Under the pieces are notes generated by a model. It saw nothing but the letters and a program-made list of their open reading frames with translations. It ran no database searches and was not told the DNA's origin. Position numbers and translations under genes: made by a program. Below, piece after piece: positions 8,508 through 16,865 of a stretch of 64,000 nucleotides of DNA. Within the stretch, counting starts at the first letter, position 1; every line of letters starts with the position of its first letter. The DNA lies in NCBI RefSeq assembly GCF_907165195.1, contig NZ_OU015584.1, positions 3,420,978-3,484,977 of the forward strand, given 5' to 3'. The DNA comes from Parvicella tangerina (lineage in GTDB: Bacteria; Bacteroidota; Bacteroidia; Flavobacteriales_D; Parvicellaceae).

Positions 8508-9203
8508 TTGGAAACGCTTGATAAAATAGGTTATTACATCAAACGATGTTACCAAAAAACAAGGTGGATATTTTCCATCTTGTTTTTTTTGTTAGTGATA
8601 CTTTTAGTTTTCAAGACACCGATTCTAAAGGGCATTGGTAACTACCTGATGCCTCAAACCCCGTTAGAGAAAGCTGACGCTATTTTCGTTTTGGGCGGTA
8701 ATTCTGTTGACAGACCGGTGTTAGCCGCAAAGCTTTACCATGAAGAATGGAGCGATCGTATCATTCCAATGGGTGCAAATTTTAATCTTGTTCAAGAAGT
8801 GCTAATAGGTTGCAACCCAGATTGTGAATCAGATGACTGCGACCCTTGCAAGCCAGATGCCTTGATCATGCAGGAGGTTTTAGAGGAAAAGTTGAATGTT
8901 CCCTATGAATCAATTGTACCGCTTCCAGAGGGGACGAGTACTAAAGAAGAAAGTGATGCTATTTTAGCCTTTTCAAAAAAGAACAATTATCAAAAGATTA
9001 TTGTCGTTTCAGACCTTTTTCACTTGAGGAGAATTTCCTATGTCTTTATTGAGAAGTTTCAAAAAGAAGGGATCAAAGTAATTCTAAGGGGTGCTAAAAA
9101 CAGTCAGTATAATGAATCCATGTGGTGGAAATATGAGCAAGGTTTAATTATGGTCAACAATGAATATATGAAACTTGTCTACTACTGGCTCAAAGGATTT
9201 TAA
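8508..9203 (+). CDS. YdcF/DUF218 family membrane protein
   Basis: A 231-residue protein with one N-terminal membrane helix (residues 19-37) followed by a DUF218 domain. The family fold starts at KADAIFVLGGNS, and the conserved EGTSTKEESDAI and VSDLFHLRRI segments are present. DUF218 proteins are linked to handling of lipid- or sugar-carrier substrates in the envelope, but the reaction is not known. The start is a TTG four bases after the upstream stop; the next in-frame Met would remove the membrane helix, so TTG is preferred. An insertion near residues 101-115 carries four cysteines in 13 residues (CNPDCESDDCDPC), which is unusual for the family and may bind a metal. The stop overlaps the convergent gene. 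Confidence 0.75.
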   Translation: METLDKIGYYIKRCYQKTRWIFSILFFLLVILLVFKTPILKGIGNYLMPQTPLEKADAIFVLGGNSVDRPVLAAKLYHEEWSDRIIPMGANFNLVQEVLIGCNPDCESDDCDPCKPDALIMQEVLEEKLNVPYESIVPLPEGTSTKEESDAILAFSKKNNYQKIIVVSDLFHLRRISYVFIEKFQKEGIKVILRGAKNSQYNESMWWKYEQGLIMVNNEYMKLVYYWLKGF

Positions 9204-9724
9204 AAATCAATCTTAGCTGCCTTTTTATGTAAATTATTCACCTCCATCAAGGCTGCCGAACCATACCATTTTTTAAGCTCCATTTCCAAGCTGCCATAAA
9301 TTATTGCTGGATCTGTTGCGGTCCACGATGCCGCCTCTTCAATCGAATCGGTATCGAAAATATAAATTCCTCTTAGCTCATCGTTACCACCATAGAATGG
9401 ACCAGCCAAAACTAGTTTACCCTCTTCAGCCAGTTTATGAATATTACCTAAATGTGCAGCCTGAAGAGAATCAATCAAATCAGGGTCTTCCGGACGATTG
9501 GGTCCACTTTTTAAGAATGCCATTACATAACTTTTCATCCCATAATCATCAGCTCCTAGTTTTGCCGCATATACGGAATCATACTCAAACGTATTCAATG
9601 GTTCTGCTGAACTGTGCTTCGCTTCAGGAGTAGTCTTAGACTCTTCAACTGCATCAGAACTAGGAGAAGTGCAGGAGGTAAGCAGCGCTACAAAAACCAC
9701 TATTGGGGTCGCTAACTTTCTCAT
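9200..9724 (-). CDS. Lipoprotein with a YciI-like domain
   Basis: A 174-residue protein with a lipoprotein signal (lipobox LTSC, Cys18), an acidic linker to about residue 50, and then a YCII-related ferredoxin-like domain (about 64-160). Characteristic segments are YVMAFLKSGPNR, HLGNIHKLAEEGKLVLAGPF and LRGIYIFDTDSIEEA. YciI-like proteins are small cytoplasmic proteins of unclear function, and an envelope-anchored copy is a recurring Bacteroidota variation. The gene starts within the stop of yebC (ATGA overlap at 9721-9724), so it is translationally coupled to it. Confidence 0.72.
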   Translation of the reverse strand: MRKLATPIVVFVALLTSCTSPSSDAVEESKTTPEAKHSSAEPLNTFEYDSVYAAKLGADDYGMKSYVMAFLKSGPNRPEDPDLIDSLQAAHLGNIHKLAEEGKLVLAGPFYGGNDELRGIYIFDTDSIEEAASWTATDPAIIYGSLEMELKKWYGSAALMEVNNLHKKAAKIDF

Positions 9725-10428
9725 TCAAGGTTAGTAAAGACGTTTACAATATCATCATCATCCTCAAACATATCGATCATTTTTTCAATAGTTTCCCTTT
9801 CTTCGCCTTCTAACTTAACCGTAGACAATGGGTTTCTTACCTTTTCGGCAGAAACGATCTCATGACCAAGCTCTTCAAGCCCTTTCTGCATCGATCCAAA
9901 GTCAGCGAATTCTGTAACGATCAATACTTCTTCCTCATCTCCCTCTAGTTCTTCCAGCCCATAATCAATGAGGCTTAGCTCAAGTTCCTCGAGGTCTACC
10001 CCTTCAGACTTGATGGTGAAGTTCGCTTTTCGATCAAAAAGAAACTCCAATGAGCCATTTGTTCCCAAACTACCCTCAAACTTTCTAAAGATCATTCTCA
10101 CATTTGCAACCGTTCTGGTTGGATTATCCGTAACCGTCTCAATGAATACCGCAATCCCATAAGGTCCATACCCTTCATAGGTCACTTCATCCATATTTGC
10201 CGTATCCTTCGAAGATGCCTTTTTTATGGCATTCTCGATGTTCGTTTTAGGCATATTTGCCCCTTTCGCATTTTGAATGGCAGCTCTTAAACGTGCATTG
10301 CTCTCTGGGTTAGGACCTCCTTCCTTAACGGCCATCGAAATCTCCTTACCAATTTTGGTAAAGGTTTTCGCCATCTGCCCCCACCTTTTAAACTTCCTTG
10401 CCTTTCTAAACTCAAATGCTCTTCCCAT
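9721..10428 (-). CDS. YebC/PmpR family regulator
   Basis: A 235-residue YebC family protein. The basic N-terminus (FRKARKFKRWGQMAKTFTKIG) and the GPNPESNARLRAAIQNAKGANMP block are diagnostic, and the three-domain length is normal. Family members have been described as DNA-binding transcriptional regulators, and some have been reported to ease ribosome stalling at proline-rich stretches; which role applies here cannot be decided. It is the first gene of a two-gene unit with the YciI-like lipoprotein. A -7 box lies 27 bases upstream. Confidence 0.92.
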   Translation of the reverse strand: MGRAFEFRKARKFKRWGQMAKTFTKIGKEISMAVKEGGPNPESNARLRAAIQNAKGANMPKTNIENAIKKASSKDTANMDEVTYEGYGPYGIAVFIETVTDNPTRTVANVRMIFRKFEGSLGTNGSLEFLFDRKANFTIKSEGVDLEELELSLIDYGLEELEGDEEEVLIVTEFADFGSMQKGLEELGHEIVSAEKVRNPLSTVKLEGEERETIEKMIDMFEDDDDIVNVFTNLE

Positions 10429-10455
10429 AGCTTTATCTGTAATTATATCTCATCA

Positions 10456-10463
10456 CAAAAATA
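10456..10463 (-). promoter_or_regulatory. -7 box for yebC (TATTTTTG)
   Basis: This is a minus-strand TAnnTTTG match upstream of yebC. A TTG lies 25 bases further upstream, slightly outside the usual 17-23 spacing. Confidence 0.4.
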
Positions 10464-10726
10464 ATAAAATTCGCTAGGAATATTAATTCAATAGATTATG
10501 TTTCGTTTTTATAGCAAAAAGCAAGGATTTTTACTAAAAAGATAACATGTCTCAGATAAAAAAAACCTTATATTTACGCTCTAAAGTGAAACTTCCGTAA
10601 CAAACTTACGTTGCAAGGGATACTTTTATGAACAAAGAATTAGTTAAAACATTATTCTACGACATGGGTTGTAGACGAAGAACGGATTATTTAACAACTA
10701 TAATTTCACCCTAAAAGCTAAAGAAA

Positions 10727-12796
10727 GTGAAAACACCTTTTAAAATACTACTCTTATTTTTTGCTTCATTGATGATCATGCCTCAATTACACGCTGGGGA
10801 TAACATTAAAAAGCATTTGAGAAAAGCAAAAAAATATAGAAACTCAAATAAATTTGAGGCCGCTGAAAATCAATACTTGATGGCGGTAAAGACAGACCCA
10901 ACCAACTTTACGGCTCATTTTGAGCTCGGTCTCCTATATGAAGCTGCCTTCTACGATCCATCTAAAGCTCTTGAATCATTTGTAAAGGCTGAAGACGTAA
11001 TGAAAGATACAGTCTATGAACTGTATTACCACATGGGTCGCGCCTATCATTACTTTGAAGATTACGACAAAGCGATTAAATATTACAACCTCTTTAAAAA
11101 TGGAATTGAAGAGGGAAGTGATGGAGCAATTGTTACAGATTATTCCTTGCGTCAAATTGAAGAAGCAAAGTTCGCAAAGCAATACGACCAGCATACATTT
11201 GATGGGATGATGGTTAATTTGGGAGAAGGGGTTAACAGCGGTTTTTCTGAGTATGTACCTGTTTTTATGAAAAAAGACTCTAGCCTGCTTTTCACTCGAA
11301 GAGGTACTGAGAATTTAGGCGATTACTATTGGGACAACCTTCATTATGAGGATATGTATGTATCTTTCTATGAGAATGGAGAACTTTCCAAAGCAAGATC
11401 TCTTAAAGGCATTAAGGGTCCCTTAAGCAAGATCAACAACACAAAAAAGCATGAGGCTGTAGTTGATTTAAGCCCTTCTGGAGATACGCTTCTACTGTAT
11501 ATCAAAAACAAGTTGTGGTATTCTACTTATGAAAATGACAAATGGTCTGAACCAGAAAAATTTGGTAAAGAGATCAACATGTCCAAGTACCAAAGACACG
11601 CTTGTTTTACACCAGATGGAAAAACGCTCTACTTTAGCAGTGATAACAAAGATGGTAAAGGCGGCTTGGACATCTACATGTCTAAATTAGAAAACGGTGA
11701 ATGGACTGAAGGAGTGAACATGGGAGATGTTATCAATACAACTGGTAACGAAGATGCCCCTTTTATGTCTAAAGATGGTAAGACACTTTACTTTGCCAGT
11801 ACGGGTCATGAAGGAATGGGAGGATATGATTTATTTACGTCAGAATTTAAAGACGGTAACTGGACTGAGCCAGTTAATATGGGAACACCTGTCAACTCAC
11901 CTGCTGACGACATCTACTTGAAGATAGAGAATGAGGAGCAGATCTATCTTTCTTCAAACAGAAAAGGAGGGAATGGAAAGATGGATATTTATGAGTTCAA
12001 ACCCTACGGAATTCCTGAGTTTAAGGATTGTGATCAAAAAATCAACGAACCCTATATTGCTGAAGCAGAAGGGATTCACATAGAAGCGTTTGGTAAAGAC
12101 ACTGCTTATGTGAATACTATGGAAGTGTACGAGGCAAATGGCTGTAAAGCTGGTGAGGACTCAATCACTCATTATTACTGGAAGTATAATGACCAAGAAT
12201 ACGAGCAGTTTGCTTACGAAATGGTCTTTGACAAGGTAGGAACGGAAGAACTCGTTTTAGAGGTTATATCCAGAGGAAAAGATGGTTATGAGACGCATTA
12301 CTGTCTGACTAAGGAAATCACAGTGATGGATGAACCGATCATTGACACAGTTCCAGATTTTGTGCTGAAACCCATCTACTTTGATTTCGACAAATATAAC
12401 ATTCGTGGTGATGCCCAGGAAACACTGGATTACAACATCAATGTGCTGACCGAAAACCCTGATGTGATTATTGAAGTAATCGGACACACAGATTCGAAAG
12501 GTAGTGAGTCTTATAACATGAAGCTGGGTGAGAACCGAGCAAAATGGGCGATCAAGTACCTTACGAAAAATGGGATTGACAAGGAACGAATCATTACGAT
12601 CATCAGCAAAGGAGAGTCAGAACCTGCAGTGCCAAACACCAATCCAGATGGTTCGGACAATCCTGAAAACCGTCAAAAGAACAGACGAGTTGAATTCAAG
12701 CCAGCGACTAAAGTTACTGCTTTCGATGACATTCCTGAAAACACATTAGAATATCAGAACTGGAACATTCAAGGTTTCAGTGAGTCGATCTACTAA
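10727..12796 (+). CDS. PorE-like OmpA protein with TPR and PD40 repeats
   Basis: A 689-residue envelope protein starting at a GTG, with a signal peptide ending in LHAG. Residues 25-150 form TPR-like helices (NQYLMAVKTDPTNFTAHFELGLLYEAAF and following pairs). Residues 170-425 form a PD40/WD40-like beta-propeller with repeated LYFSSDNKDGKGGLDIYMS-type blades. A small Cys-containing domain spans 430-545. The C-terminal OmpA domain (about 550-670) has KPIYFDFDKYNIRGDA and IEVIGHTDSKGSESYN, and contacts peptidoglycan. TPR-propeller-OmpA order is that of PorE, which attaches the type IX secretion system to the cell wall. Orthology to PorE itself is inferred, because paralogues with this order are common in Bacteroidota. 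Confidence 0.82.
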   Translation: MKTPFKILLLFFASLMIMPQLHAGDNIKKHLRKAKKYRNSNKFEAAENQYLMAVKTDPTNFTAHFELGLLYEAAFYDPSKALESFVKAEDVMKDTVYELYYHMGRAYHYFEDYDKAIKYYNLFKNGIEEGSDGAIVTDYSLRQIEEAKFAKQYDQHTFDGMMVNLGEGVNSGFSEYVPVFMKKDSSLLFTRRGTENLGDYYWDNLHYEDMYVSFYENGELSKARSLKGIKGPLSKINNTKKHEAVVDLSPSGDTLLLYIKNKLWYSTYENDKWSEPEKFGKEINMSKYQRHACFTPDGKTLYFSSDNKDGKGGLDIYMSKLENGEWTEGVNMGDVINTTGNEDAPFMSKDGKTLYFASTGHEGMGGYDLFTSEFKDGNWTEPVNMGTPVNSPADDIYLKIENEEQIYLSSNRKGGNGKMDIYEFKPYGIPEFKDCDQKINEPYIAEAEGIHIEAFGKDTAYVNTMEVYEANGCKAGEDSITHYYWKYNDQEYEQFAYEMVFDKVGTEELVLEVISRGKDGYETHYCLTKEITVMDEPIIDTVPDFVLKPIYFDFDKYNIRGDAQETLDYNINVLTENPDVIIEVIGHTDSKGSESYNMKLGENRAKWAIKYLTKNGIDKERIITIISKGESEPAVPNTNPDGSDNPENRQKNRRVEFKPATKVTAFDDIPENTLEYQNWNIQGFSESIY

Positions 12797-12818
12797 TCGT
12801 CAATTAACAGATTGTTTT

Positions 12819-12853
12819 AAGAGGTGAAGATTGAGTTCTTCGCCTCTTTTTTT
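12819..12853 (+). terminator. Rho-independent terminator of the OmpA/TPR gene
   Basis: An 11-bp stem with one G-T pair (AAGAGGTGAAG at 12819-12829 with CTTCGCCTCTT at 12838-12848) is followed by an unbroken run of T. Confidence 0.88.
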
Positions 12854-13083
12854 ATACTTAATAGTATGGGGTATAAAGCTAATCTTACCACGGTTAGAAC
12901 GTTCAGCTAACTTTAATTATGAGACATACAAAACTGTATAACACCCGATTTAGACCATTCCTAACTGCACGTATGGTTAACAAATCATGAACCACCATGA
13001 TTCTTTACGAATCCCAGGTAGAATAATAAAGAATGCCTAAACTAACCAAGCAGTAGTTTACGTTATTTTTAAACGACAGCGAA
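12854..13083. other. Intergenic stretch between convergent genes
   Basis: There are 230 AT-rich bases with no supportable gene. The only structure seen is a 7-bp inverted repeat, AATCATG at 12983-12989 with CATGATT at 12996-13002, and it has no T-run, so it is not called a terminator. The longest plus-strand ATG frame is 23 codons. Confidence 0.4.
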
Positions 13084-14958
13084 CTAATTCCCTTTAAACG
13101 GCTCGATATCCTTACCAGCAGGAGCATCACCAGGAACTAATGCATTATTAGTTGGCTCGATATCAGCCAAACGATTAGTTGGGTCTATCACTACTTCTTT
13201 AATCTGGTGATGTGGAATATTTACCTCAAAAGTATAAGATGGATAAACCCAAGGCCAAGCTTCCAAATCCTGCCTTTTCACTTTTAGAATATCTTCTCCT
13301 TTCACACCTCGCATAATTCGCATGGGAATATTATACCAGAAAAGATCTCCAGTCTCTGTATAAACAATTACATCCAACGGCATCGGCATATCTCCCAAAC
13401 GCTCCAGGGTAATGGCAGTCTTACCATTTCCTGAAGACTCCACACTCTTGACTTGATAATCAATGGTGTTGGTAGTCTCCACAAACTGTTCAAAATACCA
13501 ATCCAGTTCAAGTCCAGACTCCTTTTCAGCTATGCGCTTAAAATCTAACGGAGTAGGATGCTTAAACTTCCATTCGTTAAAGTATCTTTTCATGGTACGC
13601 ATCAATGCATCCTCACCAATCACATAACCTAATTGCATTAAGAGCACAGCGCCTTTTGAATACGCATTACTACCGTATACTGCATTACGTTTGTAGAAAT
13701 CTGAATGAGTTGTCAATGGTTCTTGCTTGTCTGTTTGGGCCAACCTAACATAACCCATATAATTTCTGCTCAACGGGTTCAATGTGTTTTTATCGTAGAG
13801 ATAGTCTAATGTCTTATACTGGGCAAACGTACAATACCCTTCATCCATCCATGCGTACTTTGCCTCATTTGTAGCAAGTACACCTTGAAACCAGCTATGG
13901 ATACCTTCATGAATAGTCACACTCACCAATCCAGCAAAGGATCCTTCAGCAGTAATCAGAGTACACATAGGATATTCCATTCCTCCATCACCTCCTTGAA
14001 TAACCGAGTATTGTTCGTAAGGATACTCACCAAAGTTCTTGTTCACGTACTCAAACCCTTTTCGAGCAAAAGCCTTTAAGTTCTTCCAGTTTTCTTCCAG
14101 CGTGTCGTTTTGATATATAAAATGGATAATTGTTCCATTATTCAACATGGTCGTGTCATGCACAAAATCAGGATCAGCCGCCCAGGCAAAATCATGTACA
14201 TTTGGCGCCTTGAAGTGCCAGGTCTTTTTCTTTCCTTCAACAGGCTCCAGTTTTTTGTCGGGGTCTTCATACCCACACCCAACTTCCTGAGGGTTTTGAA
14301 TATACCCTGTTCCTCCCAGAACATACGCCTTATCTATGGAGATCTTTACATCAAAGTCTCCCCAAACACCATGAAATTCTCTTCCAATATATGGATTGGA
14401 ATGCCAACCATCTTTATCGTACTCACACAATTTTGGATACCATTGAGTCATTGAGTATTCAACACCTTCTATATTGTCTCTCCCCGTCCTCCTGATTTGT
14501 AACGGCACTTGACTTTCAAATTCCATCTCAAAAGTTACTTTTTTACCAGGTAGAATTGGTTGATCTAAGGTAACTTCCAAAATAGTCCCAACAACTTCAA
14601 AGTCCATCGGCTTACCATTCTTTTTCAAGTATTTAATTTCATGATAACCAATTTCATCTGGCCCCAATTTGGCGATACGATCCTCAACTCTTGGATCAGG
14701 GTCTTCAATCGTTCTGGACCTCACGTCCATCATTGATCCTGGCTGAAAAGCGTTGTAATATAAGTGATAAAAAACACGATGTAAAGTATCTGGCGAGTTG
14801 TTCTTATAAACGAGCTTTTGATATCCCTGGAACTGATTTTCTTCAACATCCATGTCAATTTCCATGGTATACTCCACTTCCTGTTGCCAATAACCTTTTT
14901 GTGCTGTACATGAAAACATAGCAGACAATGCTGCTAGTGATAAAACTAATCTATTCAT
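13084..14958 (-). CDS. M1 family zinc aminopeptidase, exported
   Basis: A 624-residue gluzincin of peptidase family M1. The signal peptide ends ALSAMFSCTAQKG, possibly a lipobox at SC. Catalytic landmarks are the substrate-anchoring GGMEYPMCTLI (standard GxMEN-type motif) and HEGIH followed 18 residues later by the third zinc ligand in MDEGY, which satisfies HExxHx18E. The C-terminal 130 residues form a beta/alpha domain, with the IPHHQIKEVVIDPTNRL block common in Bacteroidota M1 enzymes. It removes N-terminal residues from peptides, probably in the periplasm for nutrition. It starts four bases after the stop of the decarboxylase gene, as the last gene of that operon. Confidence 0.9.
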   Translation of the reverse strand: MNRLVLSLAALSAMFSCTAQKGYWQQEVEYTMEIDMDVEENQFQGYQKLVYKNNSPDTLHRVFYHLYYNAFQPGSMMDVRSRTIEDPDPRVEDRIAKLGPDEIGYHEIKYLKKNGKPMDFEVVGTILEVTLDQPILPGKKVTFEMEFESQVPLQIRRTGRDNIEGVEYSMTQWYPKLCEYDKDGWHSNPYIGREFHGVWGDFDVKISIDKAYVLGGTGYIQNPQEVGCGYEDPDKKLEPVEGKKKTWHFKAPNVHDFAWAADPDFVHDTTMLNNGTIIHFIYQNDTLEENWKNLKAFARKGFEYVNKNFGEYPYEQYSVIQGGDGGMEYPMCTLITAEGSFAGLVSVTIHEGIHSWFQGVLATNEAKYAWMDEGYCTFAQYKTLDYLYDKNTLNPLSRNYMGYVRLAQTDKQEPLTTHSDFYKRNAVYGSNAYSKGAVLLMQLGYVIGEDALMRTMKRYFNEWKFKHPTPLDFKRIAEKESGLELDWYFEQFVETTNTIDYQVKSVESSGNGKTAITLERLGDMPMPLDVIVYTETGDLFWYNIPMRIMRGVKGEDILKVKRQDLEAWPWVYPSYTFEVNIPHHQIKEVVIDPTNRLADIEPTNNALVPGDAPAGKDIEPFKGN

Positions 14959-14962
14959 TTCT

Positions 14963-15970
14963 TTATAATAATTCGTCTTTACTCATATTCAACCACTCTA
15001 AGGTTGAATTACAAAAGATATCCTCCACCACTTCATCTGAAAAATCGCCATCTTCAATGAACTTACCAATCTCCAGATCACCTAGTGGAAAGGGATAATC
15101 ACTTCCTAGTGTCACTTTTTTAGATCCCTGCAATTTTAACACGTAATCCAGCATAAGCGGATCATGCGTAATACAATCTACCCAGAACTTCCCAAGATAC
15201 TCTCTTGGATTAACTGGATTATCAATTGCTACGAGATCAGGTCTGCAGTTGAATCCATGCTCAATTCTACCGATAGTAGCTAGAAATGACCCACTTGCAT
15301 GACAAAAATTAACTCTTAGATCTTTAAATTTCTCAAAAACTCCCCCGAAGATCATGGAAGTTATGGCCCTTGATGTTTCTGCAGGCATTCCCACTAACCA
15401 GGGTAACCAATATTTCTCCATGTGCTTTTTCCCCATCATATTCCATGGGTGCACAAGCACTGCCAGATCAAGTTCCTGACATGCCTCCCAAATGGGATGA
15501 AATTCCTCTTCACTAAGGTTTTTATTATTGATATTAGAACCAATCTGAATTCCTTTTAGCCCAATCTTTTTGATTCGTTCCAATTCCTTTACAGCCAAAT
15601 CAGGAGCCTGCATTGGAATCGTCCCTAATCCAATGTAATTCTTTGGATACTTTACCACATGATCTGCAATGTCATCATTTAGGAACTTTGCAACCTCCGC
15701 ACCGTGTTCTGGTTTTGCAAAGTAAGCAAACAACACAGGGATTGTACAGATGACCTGTACCTGAGTATTGAACTTTTCGTAATCAGGAATTCTCACGGCA
15801 GGATCCCAACAATTTTGTTCAATCTCCCTAAAAAAGGTATCTCCTTGCATCATTCGTGCAAACCCCTCTCTGTGGTGGTCTAAATGAATAAAACCTTCAT
15901 AACCGAACTTCTGTGCCCACTTGGGCATTTCTCTCGGCATGATGTGCGTGTGCATATCGATCTTCAGCAT
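14963..15970 (-). CDS. ACMSD-like amidohydrolase (aminocarboxymuconate-semialdehyde decarboxylase)
   Basis: A 335-residue TIM-barrel metal enzyme. The metal-binding HTH is in IDMHTHIMP at residues 4-12, a further His is in AVLVHPWNMMG, and the CHASGSF and GSDYPFPLG segments carry the other catalytic residues. This arrangement fits 2-amino-3-carboxymuconate-6-semialdehyde decarboxylase, which diverts the kynurenine/3-hydroxyanthranilate pathway away from quinolinate. The neighbouring SDR is consistent, because Bacteroidota tryptophan-degradation clusters often pair the two. The dioxygenase and dehydrogenase partners are not in this window, so another decarboxylase of the same superfamily remains possible. 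Confidence 0.82.
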   Translation of the reverse strand: MLKIDMHTHIMPREMPKWAQKFGYEGFIHLDHHREGFARMMQGDTFFREIEQNCWDPAVRIPDYEKFNTQVQVICTIPVLFAYFAKPEHGAEVAKFLNDDIADHVVKYPKNYIGLGTIPMQAPDLAVKELERIKKIGLKGIQIGSNINNKNLSEEEFHPIWEACQELDLAVLVHPWNMMGKKHMEKYWLPWLVGMPAETSRAITSMIFGGVFEKFKDLRVNFCHASGSFLATIGRIEHGFNCRPDLVAIDNPVNPREYLGKFWVDCITHDPLMLDYVLKLQGSKKVTLGSDYPFPLGDLEIGKFIEDGDFSDEVVEDIFCNSTLEWLNMSKDELL

Positions 15971-16037
15971 TCTGAATTGGTATGTTTAAGTGATTAAGTT
16001 GCTAAAGATAATTAAGATAACCGAACTCACAAAGCAT

Positions 16038-16826
16038 CTATAGTGACTTCGTTCTACCTCCATCTACAGGCAAATTGACCCCATTGATATAACTTGCTGC
16101 CGGGGATGCTAAAAACGCAATTCCGTTGGCTACTTCAAACGGTTCAGCAAACCGCTTCATTGGCACCTGACCAGTCATTGTTGCAGCCACTTCATCCTCG
16201 GATTTACCAGATTTAGCCGCTTTGTTCTCAATAATTTGTTTCAATCTGGACGTATTCGTTGCTCCAGGTAAAACGTTATTCACTGTAATCCCAAATTCAC
16301 CTAGTTCATTCGCCAGCGTCTTTGCCCAGTTAGCAACTGCCCCACGAATCGTATTCGAAACCCCCAGACCATTTAAAGGCTGCTTTACAGAAGTGCTGAT
16401 CACATTAATAATCCTTCCATAGCCACGCTCCTTCATTCCCGGAACAACTGTTTGCGCAAGGCTTTGGTTACTAACTAAATGCATGTTGAACGCATGAATA
16501 TATTCATCAACTTTTGCATCAATTGCAGGTCCAGCTGCAGGTCCTCCTGTATTATTTACTAAGATATCGATAGGCATAAACTCCTCGATAAACGACTCTA
16601 CTTTAATCCTAACCTCAGGAGGAAAGTTAAAATCTGCCTTAAGATGGAAATGTTGCTGACCTTTGGAGGTATCCAATTGTCTTTTCACTTCAACTAACTT
16701 CTGCTCATTTCTCGCCATCAAAACTACATTCGCCCCCATTTTGGCCAACTGTTCGGCTGTTGCTTTACCTATTCCTTGTGTGCTTCCGCATACCAAGGCT
16801 GTTTTATCTGTTAAATCTATGTTCAT
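16038..16826 (-). CDS. SDR family oxidoreductase
   Basis: A 262-residue short-chain dehydrogenase. The Rossmann glycine motif is in ALVCGSTQGIGKATAEQL, NNTGG marks the central strand, and the catalytic Ser lies in IINVISTSVKQ. The usual YxxxK position reads as a GVSNTIRG variant; Tyr is absent at that place, so catalysis may be altered. The C-terminal segment YINGVNLPVDGG is typical. The ATG at 16826 is chosen over an upstream in-frame TTG because that TTG falls inside a probable -7 box. It heads the operon with the ACMSD-like gene (67-base gap) and may act on a kynurenine-pathway intermediate. Confidence 0.82.
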   Translation of the reverse strand: MNIDLTDKTALVCGSTQGIGKATAEQLAKMGANVVLMARNEQKLVEVKRQLDTSKGQQHFHLKADFNFPPEVRIKVESFIEEFMPIDILVNNTGGPAAGPAIDAKVDEYIHAFNMHLVSNQSLAQTVVPGMKERGYGRIINVISTSVKQPLNGLGVSNTIRGAVANWAKTLANELGEFGITVNNVLPGATNTSRLKQIIENKAAKSGKSEDEVAATMTGQVPMKRFAEPFEVANGIAFLASPAASYINGVNLPVDGGRTKSL

Positions 16827-16844
16827 CTGCCATCTATTTTGCAA

Positions 16845-16852
16845 CAAATTTA
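16845..16852 (-). promoter_or_regulatory. -7 box for the SDR operon (TAAATTTG)
   Basis: This is a minus-strand TAnnTTTG match ending 18 bases before the ATG at 16826. It overlaps the rejected TTG start. No -33 TTG is seen. Confidence 0.45.
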
Positions 16853-16865
16853 GTTAATTTGAACT

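Noticed and set aside
10628-10714. A 28-codon ORF ahead of the OmpA/TPR gene
   Set aside because: It could be a leader peptide, but there is no coding signal, conserved motif or hairpin to support it.
16827-16847. A TTG start for the SDR
   Set aside because: It overlaps the TAAATTTG box, and the SDR fold starts normally at the ATG at 16826.
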